Notes: generated by a model not told the origin, from the letters alone. A DNA stretch of 64,000 nucleotides from SbD1 sp039679945 (GCA_039679945.1 JBDKTY010000132.1:39830-103829), one strand, 5' to 3'; counted from the stretch's first letter, positions 24,342 to 33,589 are shown. Numbers and translations: made by a program.

Positions 24342-25697
24342 TCACCGCCTGTAGAGGGACCGCCCGCTGGCGTCCGTAAGATTGTAGGCGCAGAAAGGGA
24401 TCAACCGTCCATCGGGATGCATCGCGTGCACGCAGCAGTCACGCAGGCGGTCCAGGTCAAGGCTCCAGGCATCCTGAAAGGCCATTCCCGAAATACACAG
24501 GGTGTGGCTCGCCGCCCGCTCGATGAATTCATCCCATTCCCCGAGGCTCGGCCCCTGACTGGTACGGCAACGGCTCTCGCCGGGAGCCGACCAGTAGTGA
24601 GCGACAAACTGCCGGGCCCTCCTCGCCGTCTGTCCCGGCGGAGGCCGCGGCCCGCAGCAGGAGGGTTTCGAATCATGAAACGTCCACGGCTTCAGCTCCC
24701 CATCCGGCATCAGGACGAAATTGCCGTTGAAGGAGCAATAGGAGTTCTGGCCCGCGGGGGGTTTGATATTTTCGGCCATGATCCTGCCTTCGGTTTGAAG
24801 CTCGATCTGGCCGATGATTTCGGGGATGGTGATGCGTTCCCCGCTGGAGGGCCTCTCCGGATATCTCCCGAAATAGCTGATCGGCTGGAAATGGACAGCC
24901 CGGACCGATGGCACATGCCGGATCGCGAAGTCTATGATGCCGCCGATCTGGTCCAGGCTGACCCCTCGGACGAGCGTGGGGACCAGGACAACCCCGATTC
25001 CGGCAACGGAGCACTGTTGGACGGCCCGGAGTTTCCCCGCCAGCAGGGGCCGCCCCCTCAGCGTCACGTAAACCTCATCCGCCATCGCGTCAAACTGCAG
25101 GCCCACGCAGCCAAGGCCGGCATCCCTGAGCGCCCTTACATAAGCGGGGTCCCGGGCAAGCCGCAGCCCGTTCGTATTCACCTGGATGAAATCAAAACCA
25201 AGGGAGCGCCCGAGGGCTATGATTTCGGGCAGATCATCGCGAAGGGTCGGTTCTCCTCCCGAGAGCTGAACGACACAGGGACCGCCGGCCGCGAGCAGCC
25301 GTTCGTACCAGTTCCTTATCGTATCCATGTCCGGGTCCGGCTCATCACTGTCGCCCGCGTTCGCATAACAGACGGGACACCGGAGGTTGCACCGGCCGGT
25401 CACCTCGACGAGCGCGCAGCACGTATGCTGCCGGTGCTCCGGACACAGACCGCAATCCAGGGGGCAGCCTTTTTCGGATTGAGTCCCGGGGAGATCGGGA
25501 TAGGAGGGGGCATTCGGAGAGCCCCAGGACTCGTAGGGAGGATCGCCGCTCCAGATGAGGGTTTCGAAGTGACCGTGCGCGGGGCAGTCTTTGCACAGCA
25601 TGATCCGGTCGCCATGCCGCACCCTGCGGGCCGTTATCACCTCGAGGCATTCAGGACAAACACTCTCGGTGGAGGAGAGAACCACCCGGTCACTCAC
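24342..25697 (-). CDS. Radical SAM protein (TrsS-like)
   Basis: About 451 residues. The N-terminal Cys-rich segment (STESVCPECL, LCKDCPAHGHF) is followed by GCPLDCGLCPEH and the radical SAM cluster motif CNLRCPVC (C103, C107, C110), then QLSGGEPTLRDDLPEI for S-adenosylmethionine binding. The architecture matches COG1964-like radical SAM enzymes; from its neighbours I match it to the family I know as TrsS, some members of which are selenoproteins. Here cysteines are used and no in-frame TGA is needed. The GTG start at 25697 overlaps the stop of the preceding gene (GTGAGTGA). Substrate unknown; it may act with the adjacent methyltransferase. Confidence 0.85.
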   Translation of the reverse strand: MSDRVVLSSTESVCPECLEVITARRVRHGDRIMLCKDCPAHGHFETLIWSGDPPYESWGSPNAPSYPDLPGTQSEKGCPLDCGLCPEHRQHTCCALVEVTGRCNLRCPVCYANAGDSDEPDPDMDTIRNWYERLLAAGGPCVVQLSGGEPTLRDDLPEIIALGRSLGFDFIQVNTNGLRLARDPAYVRALRDAGLGCVGLQFDAMADEVYVTLRGRPLLAGKLRAVQQCSVAGIGVVLVPTLVRGVSLDQIGGIIDFAIRHVPSVRAVHFQPISYFGRYPERPSSGERITIPEIIGQIELQTEGRIMAENIKPPAGQNSYCSFNGNFVLMPDGELKPWTFHDSKPSCCGPRPPPGQTARRARQFVAHYWSAPGESRCRTSQGPSLGEWDEFIERAASHTLCISGMAFQDAWSLDLDRLRDCCVHAMHPDGRLIPFCAYNLTDASGRSLYRR

Positions 25698-26139
25698 GGT
25701 CTTCCCCCCGGAGATCGAACCCGTTTTCCACAAGCAGGGCCTTCACTTTCTCCCAGGTCCCGAGCACCAGCCCGGGGCATCGGGTGGTCCTGCTCTTCGG
25801 GTCGTTGTCCAGGATGGTTTCACAGCGGATTCCGCCGTAGAGTCCCTCGAACTCGCTGGTAAACCAGGATACGAGTTCGCTGATCATGATATTGAGTCTG
25901 GGATCCTCGCCCTCATCATCCAATCCCCTTCCCGCGTAAAGGCCCAGCAGGCAAGCGCCGCCCGTGAGCGCTCCACACGTGTCCCCGCAAAAACCCAGTC
26001 CCCCCGCGAGGCCCGCCATGGCTCGGATCAGATCGGAGTTCTGTTTTCCCTGGGCTTCAAGGCCCATGAAAAGCAGTATCTGGCTACAGTAGAATCCCTG
26101 CCCCGCAAACCGGAGCATTCGAATCGTGTCATCATTCAC
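25690..26139 (-). CDS. C-GCAxxG-C-C family redox protein (DVU_1555-like)
   Basis: About 149 residues from GTG 26139, which has TGGAG at proper spacing and coincides with the start of similarity; the open frame extends 22 residues upstream. Cysteines follow the C-GCAxxG-C-C pattern: FYCSQILLFMGLE, then GFCGDTCGALTGGACLLGLY, then IRCETI and RCPGLV. The conserved Cys set suggests a bound metal cluster or a redox disulfide; the true cofactor is unknown. Small and soluble. It is translationally coupled to the radical SAM gene and lies 66 bp after the methyltransferase gene in the Mop unit. Confidence 0.83.
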   Translation of the reverse strand: MNDDTIRMLRFAGQGFYCSQILLFMGLEAQGKQNSDLIRAMAGLAGGLGFCGDTCGALTGGACLLGLYAGRGLDDEGEDPRLNIMISELVSWFTSEFEGLYGGIRCETILDNDPKSRTTRCPGLVLGTWEKVKALLVENGFDLRGEDRE

Positions 26140-26205
26140 CGGATGATCTCCATTTAGGACCGCGAGACCGCGGTTTGATTTCATCGACCGGTTCAACGGG
26201 AACAT

Positions 26206-27105
26206 TCACCCGCCCGTGCTCTTCGCGGGCTCTGCCGGATTGGAAGACCCCCGCCCCGGTTTTCCGGCTATCAGCAAAAAATACCCCAAACCGTCCCCAC
26301 ATAAGGGGTACAGGGAATGAACGAATGAGCGGTTATCGTCCCCGCGCGGCGCCAAACCGCCGCATTGAAATTCCAGGATATCACCCGAAAGAATCAGTTG
26401 AGCGGCAAAGCGTGTCAACGCCGGTGAATGGTCCTCCCAAAGCGCCACTTCAAACCCGCTTGCATGAAGTCTTTCCATAATTTCCTGCTTTGACGGGACC
26501 CCCTCGTGTTCGCGAACGTATTTGGAAGCGTCGCGTTCGTGCTCCACCGGAGTCATGGCATCGGGGGCCCGACCCTCGACTCGGCCGCGCACCGCCTCCG
26601 GCCTGCCGCATAATGAGGACCGAGGCACGGAAAGGGCTCGGTCCCCGGGCACGCCCGCCCGCGCATCCCTCCGGTAGAGATCGCAGACGAGAAGCTTCCC
26701 GCCATCTTTCAGGACCCGGTAACACTCACGCAACACAAACGCCGCATCACGGGCGACCGAGAGGCTGCATTCGGCCATGATCCCGTCCCACACGCATTCC
26801 CGAAAGGGAAGATCTTCCCCGGCGGCCTGGACAACCGGCAGGGTCGCATTCCGTTTCAGACCGCTTTCCAGCATTACCAGCGAGGGATCGAGCCCGAGGG
26901 CGCGAAACCCATGGCGTGCCACCAGGTATTCCACTGTCGAGGCCGTCCCGCACCCGATATCGAGCACTCGGGCGCCCGGAGGAAAAGAGCAAACGGACAG
27001 CGCCTTTTCAGTGAGTTCCAGCCCCCCGGGCCGCAGCGGAAGGCCTTCCGGCCAGCACGGCGCCAGCTTTTCATAAATTCTGCGTCCCAGGAAGCAATCA
27101 AACAT
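26206..27105 (-). CDS. Class I SAM methyltransferase (TrsM/DVU_1556-like)
   Basis: A 299-residue methyltransferase with the SAM loop VLDIGCGTASTVEYL at residues 47-61, the acidic strand ALGLDPSLVMLE, and AGEDLPFRECVWDGIMAECS before LRECYRVLKDGGKLLVCDLY. It starts directly with FDCFLGRRIYEKLAP. Between VCDLYRRD and VPSKQEIMERLHASGF there is an Arg-, Glu- and Pro-rich stretch of about 55 residues that is longer than I expect for the family, perhaps an insertion. The acceptor is unknown; conservation beside the radical SAM gene suggests a shared product. A short REP-like sequence lies upstream. Confidence 0.83.
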   Translation of the reverse strand: MFDCFLGRRIYEKLAPCWPEGLPLRPGGLELTEKALSVCSFPPGARVLDIGCGTASTVEYLVARHGFRALGLDPSLVMLESGLKRNATLPVVQAAGEDLPFRECVWDGIMAECSLSVARDAAFVLRECYRVLKDGGKLLVCDLYRRDARAGVPGDRALSVPRSSLCGRPEAVRGRVEGRAPDAMTPVEHERDASKYVREHEGVPSKQEIMERLHASGFEVALWEDHSPALTRFAAQLILSGDILEFQCGGLAPRGDDNRSFVHSLYPLCGDGLGYFLLIAGKPGRGSSNPAEPAKSTGG

Positions 27106-27161
27106 GGAAGCCTGCCACTCTCATGTCATTGTCGATACGGATTTGCCATCAGGAATGTCCT

Positions 27162-27199
27162 GTTCCACCCGTTCGCCCCAAGGTATCGAAGGGCGGAAC
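27162..27199. repeat. REP-like palindrome, GTTCCACC...GGCGGAAC type
   Basis: gttccaccc/gggcggaac arms enclose gttcgcccc and aggtatcgaa. Located between the methyltransferase and zinc-ribbon genes of the Mop unit. Related to elements at 34621-34672 and 43731-43764. Confidence 0.5.
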
Positions 27200-27267
27200 T
27201 GGCTATCGAGTGATCACCGGCAGACTGGAAAGCCTTCTCCAGAGATCCCTCTCGCCCTCCGCCGTCC

Positions 27268-27474
27268 TCACTTGTCCTCCAGAAGCCTTTCGACCTCCGC
27301 CATTTTGCCGAGGGCCAATTCCTCGGGAATAAACACAATCCCGCAACTTGGGCACCTGAGCAGGTCCACGGGAAACATGCTTCCAAGATACGAGATGTTG
27401 ACCTTGCTCATTTCCAGCGGGATTTCGCATGCCGCGCAAACCAGGTTCTCCCCCCGTGGTTCATGCTCGCTCAC
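27268..27474 (-). CDS. Small zinc-ribbon-like redox protein (DVU_1557-like)
   Basis: A 68-residue protein with two CxxC pairs, LVCAACEIPLEM and LRCPSCGIVFIPEELA, spaced as in a rubredoxin-like zinc ribbon. The GTG start overlaps the stop of the flavin/Fe-S oxidoreductase gene (GTGA), so the two are translated together and probably interact. I match it to the DVU_1557 family by size, motif and neighbours. Whether it binds Zn or Fe cannot be told from the sequence. Confidence 0.82.
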   Translation of the reverse strand: MSEHEPRGENLVCAACEIPLEMSKVNISYLGSMFPVDLLRCPSCGIVFIPEELALGKMAEVERLLEDK

Positions 27475-29804
27475 GTTTTTATCTCCTCGACAATCTCCAT
27501 TCTGTGGCTGTACGCATTATGGATGAGGAACCCGCTCTCCTCGGGCGAGTATTCCACCCAATACGTGACGCTGCGCGGCTTGTGATATGCCAGGAAACGG
27601 CCGTTCCGGTTGTCGAGAAGTCTCCTGCCGGTTTTTTCGGCTTGATCGATAACCCATTGCACGTCCTCTTCGAGGATCAGCCTTTTCTCCATGGCCTCGC
27701 GGACATCGGCGGGAATCGTGATCTTTATACGCCGGTAGTCTTCTTTTTCCTTCACGGTCTCTCCCCACAGGACCTTGAGCAGCGTCTCCCTGAGATGGAC
27801 ACGGTTTTCATGTCTTTGCGATAACCCCGGTCCCTTCCTGGTCGCGGCATCTTCCCCGTCCATGGCGGAAGGAAAGATGAGGTCGAGAAGATGCAGCGCG
27901 CGTTTGCCTCTCGACGCGAAGTAGTCGCGGCACATGGCGCAATAGGCCACATAGTCGGCCGGACTTTCCCCGATTCTGCGCTCGATAACCTTTCCCGCCA
28001 ACTCCGGATTAGCGAAAAACATCAGGCCGCCATACCCACAGCATTCGGTTTTCTCTTTGCCGAGGGGCAGCTCTTCAATCGTGAGACCCATCCTTTGCAC
28101 AATGTTTCGTACACTCGCGTGAATATGCGGTTCGTGCCGCGTCGTGCAGGCATCGTGTATTGCAACCGTACCCGGAGAATCTGGATGCCGGGGGCCGGGA
28201 ACGTCGAGCCGGTCCATCACCTCCCAAAGGGAAAGAACCGGGACTTCAGCCAGATGCGTTTTCAGGATCTCATAACAGGTAGAGCAGGCCGTGATCAGTT
28301 GAGGGCGCCCCATTTCCCGCCATTGCGCCATGAACTCTCGCAGCACTGTCCGGAAGAGTTCCGCCCGACCCGACCAGTCGGCCGGGGCGCCGCAGCAGCG
28401 GAGCATGAGCCCCACTCCCCCCTCGAGCTTTTCGGCAAGGAGCAGGTAGGCGCTTTTGACATGTTCGGGAGAGGATGCGTCGAGCTGACAGCCGGGAAAG
28501 AAGAGGTACCTGCTCTTACTCTTGCCCGGCTGGTGCCGGACCAGGGTGCAGTCCTCGCTGTTGCTGAACAGCATGTCTCGGAGGGGAAAGTCATGGGCGG
28601 AGGGGGGCATCTTGCCCATATCCACCAGCGCCCTGCGCGCATCGCCGCAGACGAGGCCCATGTGGAGGTCGCCCGGGCAGACTTCACGGCACAGACCGCA
28701 GATGCTGCAGGAATTGATCAGCTTATTGGCGTGGCGCATGCCCATGACGATGGAAAGGTTGTTGTAAACCTCCCGTATGAGCTTTTTCGGATAGCCTCGG
28801 AACGCATTCAAATATTCACATACTTTCACGCACTCCAGGCATTGGCACTGCAGGCACCGTTGCGCTTCCCGCACCGCCTCATCGGACGAGAACCCCCTCC
28901 TGTCCGCCATCGGAACGGCAGGCAGCGGCGCTGTCCCCTCGATTCTGGTATACAGGCGCGAGGGGTAAGACCCCTCATTTATCCGGGCCGCCGTCAATGA
29001 GACCTTTTGCAGGTAGCGGTCAATGGAAACAGCGGCCAGCCGGCCATCGGCCAGAGACTGGATGGGGGATTGGCGGCCGGCCGTTCGGCGCATGCCGCCG
29101 CCGGCAAAAACACCCTCCCTGCTGGTGGCGAAGGTGACGGGATCGACCTGAACGGCCCCCTCCCCGTCGAACGCCAGGCCGAATGATCCGGTCGGCTGTT
29201 CACCGCAACCCAGGTAGAGAGCGTCGAAATCCCCGCGAAGCTCCTCGAACTGAATGGTTTTACCCACTTCCGTGTCAAGCCGGATCTCAACGCCGACTTG
29301 TTGAAGGATTCGAAGATCGTTGAGAATGACGTCGCGCGGGAGATCTTCCTCCGAAACATTCCAGAGACTGCCGCCGGGATGGCCACTCTTTTCGAAGACA
29401 ACAACGCAGTAGCCCTTCCTGCCAAGATCGAATGCCGCGGTCAAACCGCTCAGTCCCGCGCCGACCACCGCGACCCGCGAGCCTTTGGCGGGAAGAACCG
29501 GAATTTTCTCCCGGACCGTCTCAGCCCAGTCTAGGCAGGACTTTTCAAGGGCGGCAACGGAGAGTCCATCGCCGGCCTCGTTGCGCCTGCAGACGGACCG
29601 GCAGGGCTGGTCGCAGATCCGGCTGATTATTCCGGGGAAAGGGATAGTCCTTTTCAGTACCTTGGCGGCCGCCTTGAAATCTCCACGCCCAATCTCCGCG
29701 AGCATCGCCCGGACATCCACGTGAACGGGGCATGCGGCGGTACACGCGGGTGGAAGCTCCTGAACGCACCGGCTCTCCAGTTCGCGCAGTTCCTTTTGTT
29801 CCAT
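27471..29804 (-). CDS. FAD and Fe-S oxidoreductase with CCG domains (DVU_1558-like)
   Basis: About 777 residues in four parts. Residues 15-100 hold a Cys-rich Fe-S region as in glutamate synthase small subunits (PACTAACPVHVD, CDQPCRSVCRR). Residues 110-270 form a Rossmann FAD domain (RVAVVGAGLSGLTAAFDLGR). Residues 320-390 carry two [4Fe-4S] motifs (CLQCQCLECVKVC and CSICGLCREVCPGDL). Residues 430-650 contain heterodisulfide-reductase-type CCG domains (FFPGCQLDASS, RCCGAPADW, ECCGYGG). A C-terminal extension of about 110 residues follows and is unfamiliar. It probably passes electrons between Mop and another carrier. ATG 29804 suits the GGGGGAAGG site better than GTG 29810. Confidence 0.85.
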   Translation of the reverse strand: MEQKELRELESRCVQELPPACTAACPVHVDVRAMLAEIGRGDFKAAAKVLKRTIPFPGIISRICDQPCRSVCRRNEAGDGLSVAALEKSCLDWAETVREKIPVLPAKGSRVAVVGAGLSGLTAAFDLGRKGYCVVVFEKSGHPGGSLWNVSEEDLPRDVILNDLRILQQVGVEIRLDTEVGKTIQFEELRGDFDALYLGCGEQPTGSFGLAFDGEGAVQVDPVTFATSREGVFAGGGMRRTAGRQSPIQSLADGRLAAVSIDRYLQKVSLTAARINEGSYPSRLYTRIEGTAPLPAVPMADRRGFSSDEAVREAQRCLQCQCLECVKVCEYLNAFRGYPKKLIREVYNNLSIVMGMRHANKLINSCSICGLCREVCPGDLHMGLVCGDARRALVDMGKMPPSAHDFPLRDMLFSNSEDCTLVRHQPGKSKSRYLFFPGCQLDASSPEHVKSAYLLLAEKLEGGVGLMLRCCGAPADWSGRAELFRTVLREFMAQWREMGRPQLITACSTCYEILKTHLAEVPVLSLWEVMDRLDVPGPRHPDSPGTVAIHDACTTRHEPHIHASVRNIVQRMGLTIEELPLGKEKTECCGYGGLMFFANPELAGKVIERRIGESPADYVAYCAMCRDYFASRGKRALHLLDLIFPSAMDGEDAATRKGPGLSQRHENRVHLRETLLKVLWGETVKEKEDYRRIKITIPADVREAMEKRLILEEDVQWVIDQAEKTGRRLLDNRNGRFLAYHKPRSVTYWVEYSPEESGFLIHNAYSHRMEIVEEIKT

Positions 29805-29833
29805 CTCCACCTTCCCCCAGGTTCAGCATTTAA

Positions 29834-29988
29834 GAGCGTGGGGAGCGCCCCACACCCCCCCCACGCCGCTTCGCGGCTCATTTGGCGCCCGGCCTCACGC
29901 ATTTGCGCGTGAGGCCGGAATCCCGGGGGGTGCGGGTGAAATCATTCCCCCGCGCTTTTCAGCTCGAAAGCTAACATCCCCGGCGCAT
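29834..29988 (+). repeat. Dispersed intergenic repeat, copy 2
   Basis: Plus-strand orientation, between the Mop and FAD/Fe-S oxidoreductase genes. It starts gcgtggggagcgccccaca, includes cgccgcttcgcggctcattt, and ends tcattcccccgcgcttttca then gctcgaaagctaacatc. Shared blocks align with the copies at 39964 and 47375 and, reversed, at 24158. Confidence 0.65.
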
Positions 29989-29992
29989 CGTA

Positions 29993-32710
29993 TCATCCCT
30001 TAAGACCCGCCAGTATCTTTTCGGGCAGGGCGGGGAGCTTCGTGATGCGCACACCGCAGGCATTGTGAATCGCGTTGATGATCGATGCATGCGGAGAGGT
30101 CAACGGCAGTTCGCCCACGCCGGCGGCGCCGAAGGGTCCCAGAGGCCGCGGTGTTTCGACATAAATAATGTCGAGTTCATCCGGGATATCCTTCGGGTAA
30201 GGCATCCCGCACGCTGCCATGGTCGTATGCTTCCTGATGTCTTCAAAATCCTCCGTCAATGCCAGGCCGATTCCCTGGGCGAGTCCGCCGTAAATCTGCC
30301 CGTCAACAACCAGTCGGTTAACGATTCTTCCGGTATCGGCAACGATTGTCATTTTGGTCACTCTTGCCTTCCCGGTTTTCGTATCGACCTCCACTTCGGA
30401 TATGAACAGACCGTACATGTAGACAGGGAAAGGATTACCCTGAGCGTTTTCGTCGCACGCGGTGCAGTCCGAAGCCGTCCATTTGCCGGAGTAACGAAGC
30501 GGAATCTTCTCATCCACCATTTCCTGGTACGTCCTGAAACCACCGTCCTTTTTCCTCATGGCGTTGACCAGCATCTCGCAGCCAACCCTGACGGCGTTGC
30601 CGGTCAGCACCTGGGAACGGCTGCCGCCGGCGGGTCCGCTGTTCGGCGTGAGCCCCGTATCGTTCATTACCAGCCGGATCTTGTCGGGAGCGACACCGAG
30701 CGGCATCAGGGCTTCATGAGCCGTTCCGAGGCATCCCGCGTCCGCGCCCTGCCCGTGGTCTTCCCAGGAACTGCCCACGACCACGCCATCGGGCGCCAGT
30801 TCCACCCAGACCTCCGAGGAATCCGGTCCGTCCAGTCCGCAGCCATATATTCCGATCGAAACACCCACGCCCTTCTTCTTCTCGGGTGTCGATTCCTTCT
30901 TTGCCTTTTCCAGGGCCGCTCTGTACACCGGCCGGCCCTTTTCCAATATTTCCGGCAGGCTGTACACATCGGGCTTGCAGCCGCTCGGCGTGGTATCCCC
31001 CGGCCGGTACACGTTCTTGTAGCGGAGTTCGAGGGGGTCCATCCCCATCTTCTCGGCCAGTTCATCCATCAGGACCTCGGAGGCGAACTCGCTCTGGGGT
31101 GATCCGTATGCCCGGAACGCCGAACCCCACGCATGATTGGTGCACACCGTCCGTCCAATGCCCCTGATGTTGGGTATGCCATACCCGGCGCCGATAAACT
31201 GGGCTCCGCGCACCGTGACAAGGTCCCCGAATTCCGAATAGGGGCCATGGTCGCAGCTCCAGTCACTATCCATGGCCAGAATTTTGCCATCCTTGTCGGC
31301 GCCGTATTTAACCTTGAGAAAGAACGGCGACCTTTTCCCCGTATAAGTTATCTGCTGATAGTAGTTGAAGTTCAGAAAGACGGGTTTTCCGGTGGCGAGG
31401 CAGGCGACACCCAGAAGCGCCTCGATGGTGGGACTGAATTTGTAGCCGAAAGTACCGCCCGTCGGGTTCTGAACCAGACGCAGTTTCTCGGGTTCAATCC
31501 CTATGCCCGGGCAGATCATGGCATGGTGGAGGTGGATGCCGATACTCTTGGAATGGATGGTAAGGACCCCATCGTCGGTGAAATAGGCGAACCCGACGTC
31601 CGGCTCGATGGGCAGATGCGGCTGGCGCCCCACATAGAAATCGTCTTCCACGACGAATGCGGCACTGTCCATAATGGGCCTCGTGTCCTGGCCCTTGGCG
31701 ATTTTCTGTTCGAAATAGATGTTAGGGGTGCCGGGGTGGATCTCGATAGCATCGTCGGCCATGGCGGCGGGAGCGCTCATATAGGCGGGCAGTTCCTCCA
31801 GCTCGACCTTGACCTTGTCCACGGCCGCCTTCGCATGCGCTTGCGTATCCGCGCAGACAATCGCTATCGCATCCCCGAACTGGAAGACCTTCTGATCGCA
31901 CAGGATCGGACGGTCCCAGCCATCGCCCTTATTGGTCGGAAAGGTGATCAGACCGGTGATCCGGTTTTTACCTTTCACGTCCTTGTGCGTAACCACCTTG
32001 TAGACACCGGGCATTTTTTCCGCCTCGGAGGCGTCGATGGAGAGGATGTTGGCATGGGAGACCCTGGCCTGGACAAGCGCGAGGTTCAAAGTGCCGGGCG
32101 GCATCTTGAGACCCATGTCCGCCCCGAAATCCCATGTGCCGGTAACTTTCGGAATGGCGCTCGGCCTCGGATACTTTCCGCCCCAGATGCTGCCGCCAGC
32201 CGGAACCTGGTACATGAGGTCCCCGATCTTTATCTCGCCCCGCAGCACCCTCGCGGCATCCATGACCGCATCGACCAGGGGCTTATAACCGGTGCAGCGG
32301 CAGGCATTGCGGTGCTTCTGGAACCAGTCGCGGACATCTTCTCGCGTGGGACTGGGGTTTTCATCCAGAAGCGCCTTGGATGAAATAATGAATCCCGGAC
32401 TGCAGAAACCGCACTGGGCGGCGCCATGCACCATCCACGCCGCCTGTATCGGGTGGAGGGCGTCGGGTGTGCCAATTCCCTCAATGGTAGTGACCTTTGC
32501 TCCCTCTTCGATCTTTTTCATTTTGGTGACGCAGGACCGGATGACCTTGCCGTCCAGGATAACGGAACATGCGCCGCACTGGGCCGAACCGCAGCCTATC
32601 TTTGTCCCCGTGAGACCAAGCTGCGTTCGGAGCACATCCGCCAGGGTCGCCTCGGGATCAACAATGAGCGTTCTATTTATCCCGTTCACGGTGATGAGCT
32701 TCTTTTCCAT
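29993..32710 (-). CDS. mop: Aldehyde oxidoreductase, molybdenum hydroxylase (Mop-like)
   Basis: About 905 residues, close to the 907-residue Desulfovibrio gigas Mop. The N-terminal [2Fe-2S] domain begins KKLITVNGINRTLIVDPEAT with cluster ligands in CGSAQCGACSVILDG, and a second helical [2Fe-2S] domain has CGFCSPG and CRCTGYKPLVDAV. The rest is the Mo-binding part, with TGGSFGYK-like TGGTFGYKFSPT, AYGSPQSEFASE and the active-site Glu near residue 867 in AAGVGELPLTSPH. It should oxidise aldehydes to acids using water, with a sulfurated cytosine-dinucleotide Mo cofactor. It heads the minus-strand unit that includes XdhC, a transferase and a desulfurase. ATG 32710 follows AAGGAG. Confidence 0.93.
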   Translation of the reverse strand: MEKKLITVNGINRTLIVDPEATLADVLRTQLGLTGTKIGCGSAQCGACSVILDGKVIRSCVTKMKKIEEGAKVTTIEGIGTPDALHPIQAAWMVHGAAQCGFCSPGFIISSKALLDENPSPTREDVRDWFQKHRNACRCTGYKPLVDAVMDAARVLRGEIKIGDLMYQVPAGGSIWGGKYPRPSAIPKVTGTWDFGADMGLKMPPGTLNLALVQARVSHANILSIDASEAEKMPGVYKVVTHKDVKGKNRITGLITFPTNKGDGWDRPILCDQKVFQFGDAIAIVCADTQAHAKAAVDKVKVELEELPAYMSAPAAMADDAIEIHPGTPNIYFEQKIAKGQDTRPIMDSAAFVVEDDFYVGRQPHLPIEPDVGFAYFTDDGVLTIHSKSIGIHLHHAMICPGIGIEPEKLRLVQNPTGGTFGYKFSPTIEALLGVACLATGKPVFLNFNYYQQITYTGKRSPFFLKVKYGADKDGKILAMDSDWSCDHGPYSEFGDLVTVRGAQFIGAGYGIPNIRGIGRTVCTNHAWGSAFRAYGSPQSEFASEVLMDELAEKMGMDPLELRYKNVYRPGDTTPSGCKPDVYSLPEILEKGRPVYRAALEKAKKESTPEKKKGVGVSIGIYGCGLDGPDSSEVWVELAPDGVVVGSSWEDHGQGADAGCLGTAHEALMPLGVAPDKIRLVMNDTGLTPNSGPAGGSRSQVLTGNAVRVGCEMLVNAMRKKDGGFRTYQEMVDEKIPLRYSGKWTASDCTACDENAQGNPFPVYMYGLFISEVEVDTKTGKARVTKMTIVADTGRIVNRLVVDGQIYGGLAQGIGLALTEDFEDIRKHTTMAACGMPYPKDIPDELDIIYVETPRPLGPFGAAGVGELPLTSPHASIINAIHNACGVRITKLPALPEKILAGLKG

Positions 32711-33051
32711 GCTTCCGTCTCCTTGTGCTTTAAGTAATGGGTTGTTTCCATACCGGTCTTTCAAGCGCCCTTGCCAAATCCAGAATCCGGATACCCGCAA
32801 TCCGTGCAATGGGAACACAGCCCACCGTGCGCCGATCTGATGGAATCTCTTCGGCCCGGCTCCTCTCCCGACAAAATTCCCGGGAGGATAAGATCGAAAA
32901 CGCTTCTCCGGTGATACATCACGCTGCCTGGAAGCCCAGTGCCGGATTCGCCTTCATTGCCGGGTCTCCCGTGCAAGGAGGTGCTAGGTTGTTGCCGAAA
33001 AGATCGGATCTGCCTGCCGCTCGATTATGCCAGAAATGACATATCGCGAGT

Positions 33052-33075
33052 TTAAAAAAAACAGCCGTGCGGCTG
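33052..33075 (-). terminator. Rho-independent terminator
   Basis: On the minus strand, cagccgcacggctg followed by a run of eight T. It would stop transcription arriving from the HDOD gene side before the mop promoter region. Confidence 0.6.
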
Positions 33076-33139
33076 CCAACAAGATTATTTCGGAGCGGCG
33101 AGGGACTTCGCCGTTTCGTCCAATGGCGCGGTAATCTAA

Positions 33140-33323
33140 CCCGCATTATTCATGAGTTTCTGTGAGGATGCGTGGAAATCCGAGTATTGACCATATGTTA
33201 TCCGGGTTTCCTTCCTCAACTTCGACCGACAGTGTGTTATCAGCCCCAAATCGCTTCAAGCCCAGAGCACCGATTCCTTGTTGGGCTTTTCGTGCACGGA
33301 CTACAATTCATGAATAATGCGGG
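33140..33323. mobile_element. MITE-like element, 184 bp with 16-bp perfect inverted repeats
   Basis: Left end cccgcattattcatga (33140-33155) and right end tcatgaataatgcggg (33308-33323) are exact inverted repeats. Both ends are flanked by the direct repeat CTAA (33136-33139 and 33324-33327), consistent with a 4-bp target-site duplication. The interior has no transposase frame but includes an aagccca/tgggctt hairpin. It is therefore best read as a non-autonomous insertion sequence derivative. A 4-bp duplication and CC-starting ends would suit IS1380-like families, but the assignment is tentative. Confidence 0.75.
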
Positions 33324-33589
33324 CTAAAGGGTTAAGCGGGATTGGTAATGTGACTCATGATGTCCAACGCGACGACCGGTCCGGATCATACTGGAACGTC
33401 TGAGTCAGCGAAGTGGAATAGAACAGCCGGCACTGCCCCGGCATTGATTATTTCATAGCGGCGCAGTTCATATCTAATTAAGTCCATTGTCCAAGTCAAT
33501 AACTGTAAGCGGATTCACCTCGCGAAAGTGGTGCGCCAGGCCGTTCGCGCCGCGTGGAATGGACCCCGCTCCAGGGCGCCTGAACGCGG

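Noticed and set aside
25345..25733. Selenocysteine use in the radical SAM gene
   Set aside because: All Cys positions are encoded by cysteine codons and no in-frame TGA is present.
32711..33050. Possible Mo-cofactor riboswitch or sigma54 promoter before mop
   Set aside because: No conserved riboswitch core or GG-N10-GC spacing could be confirmed by eye.
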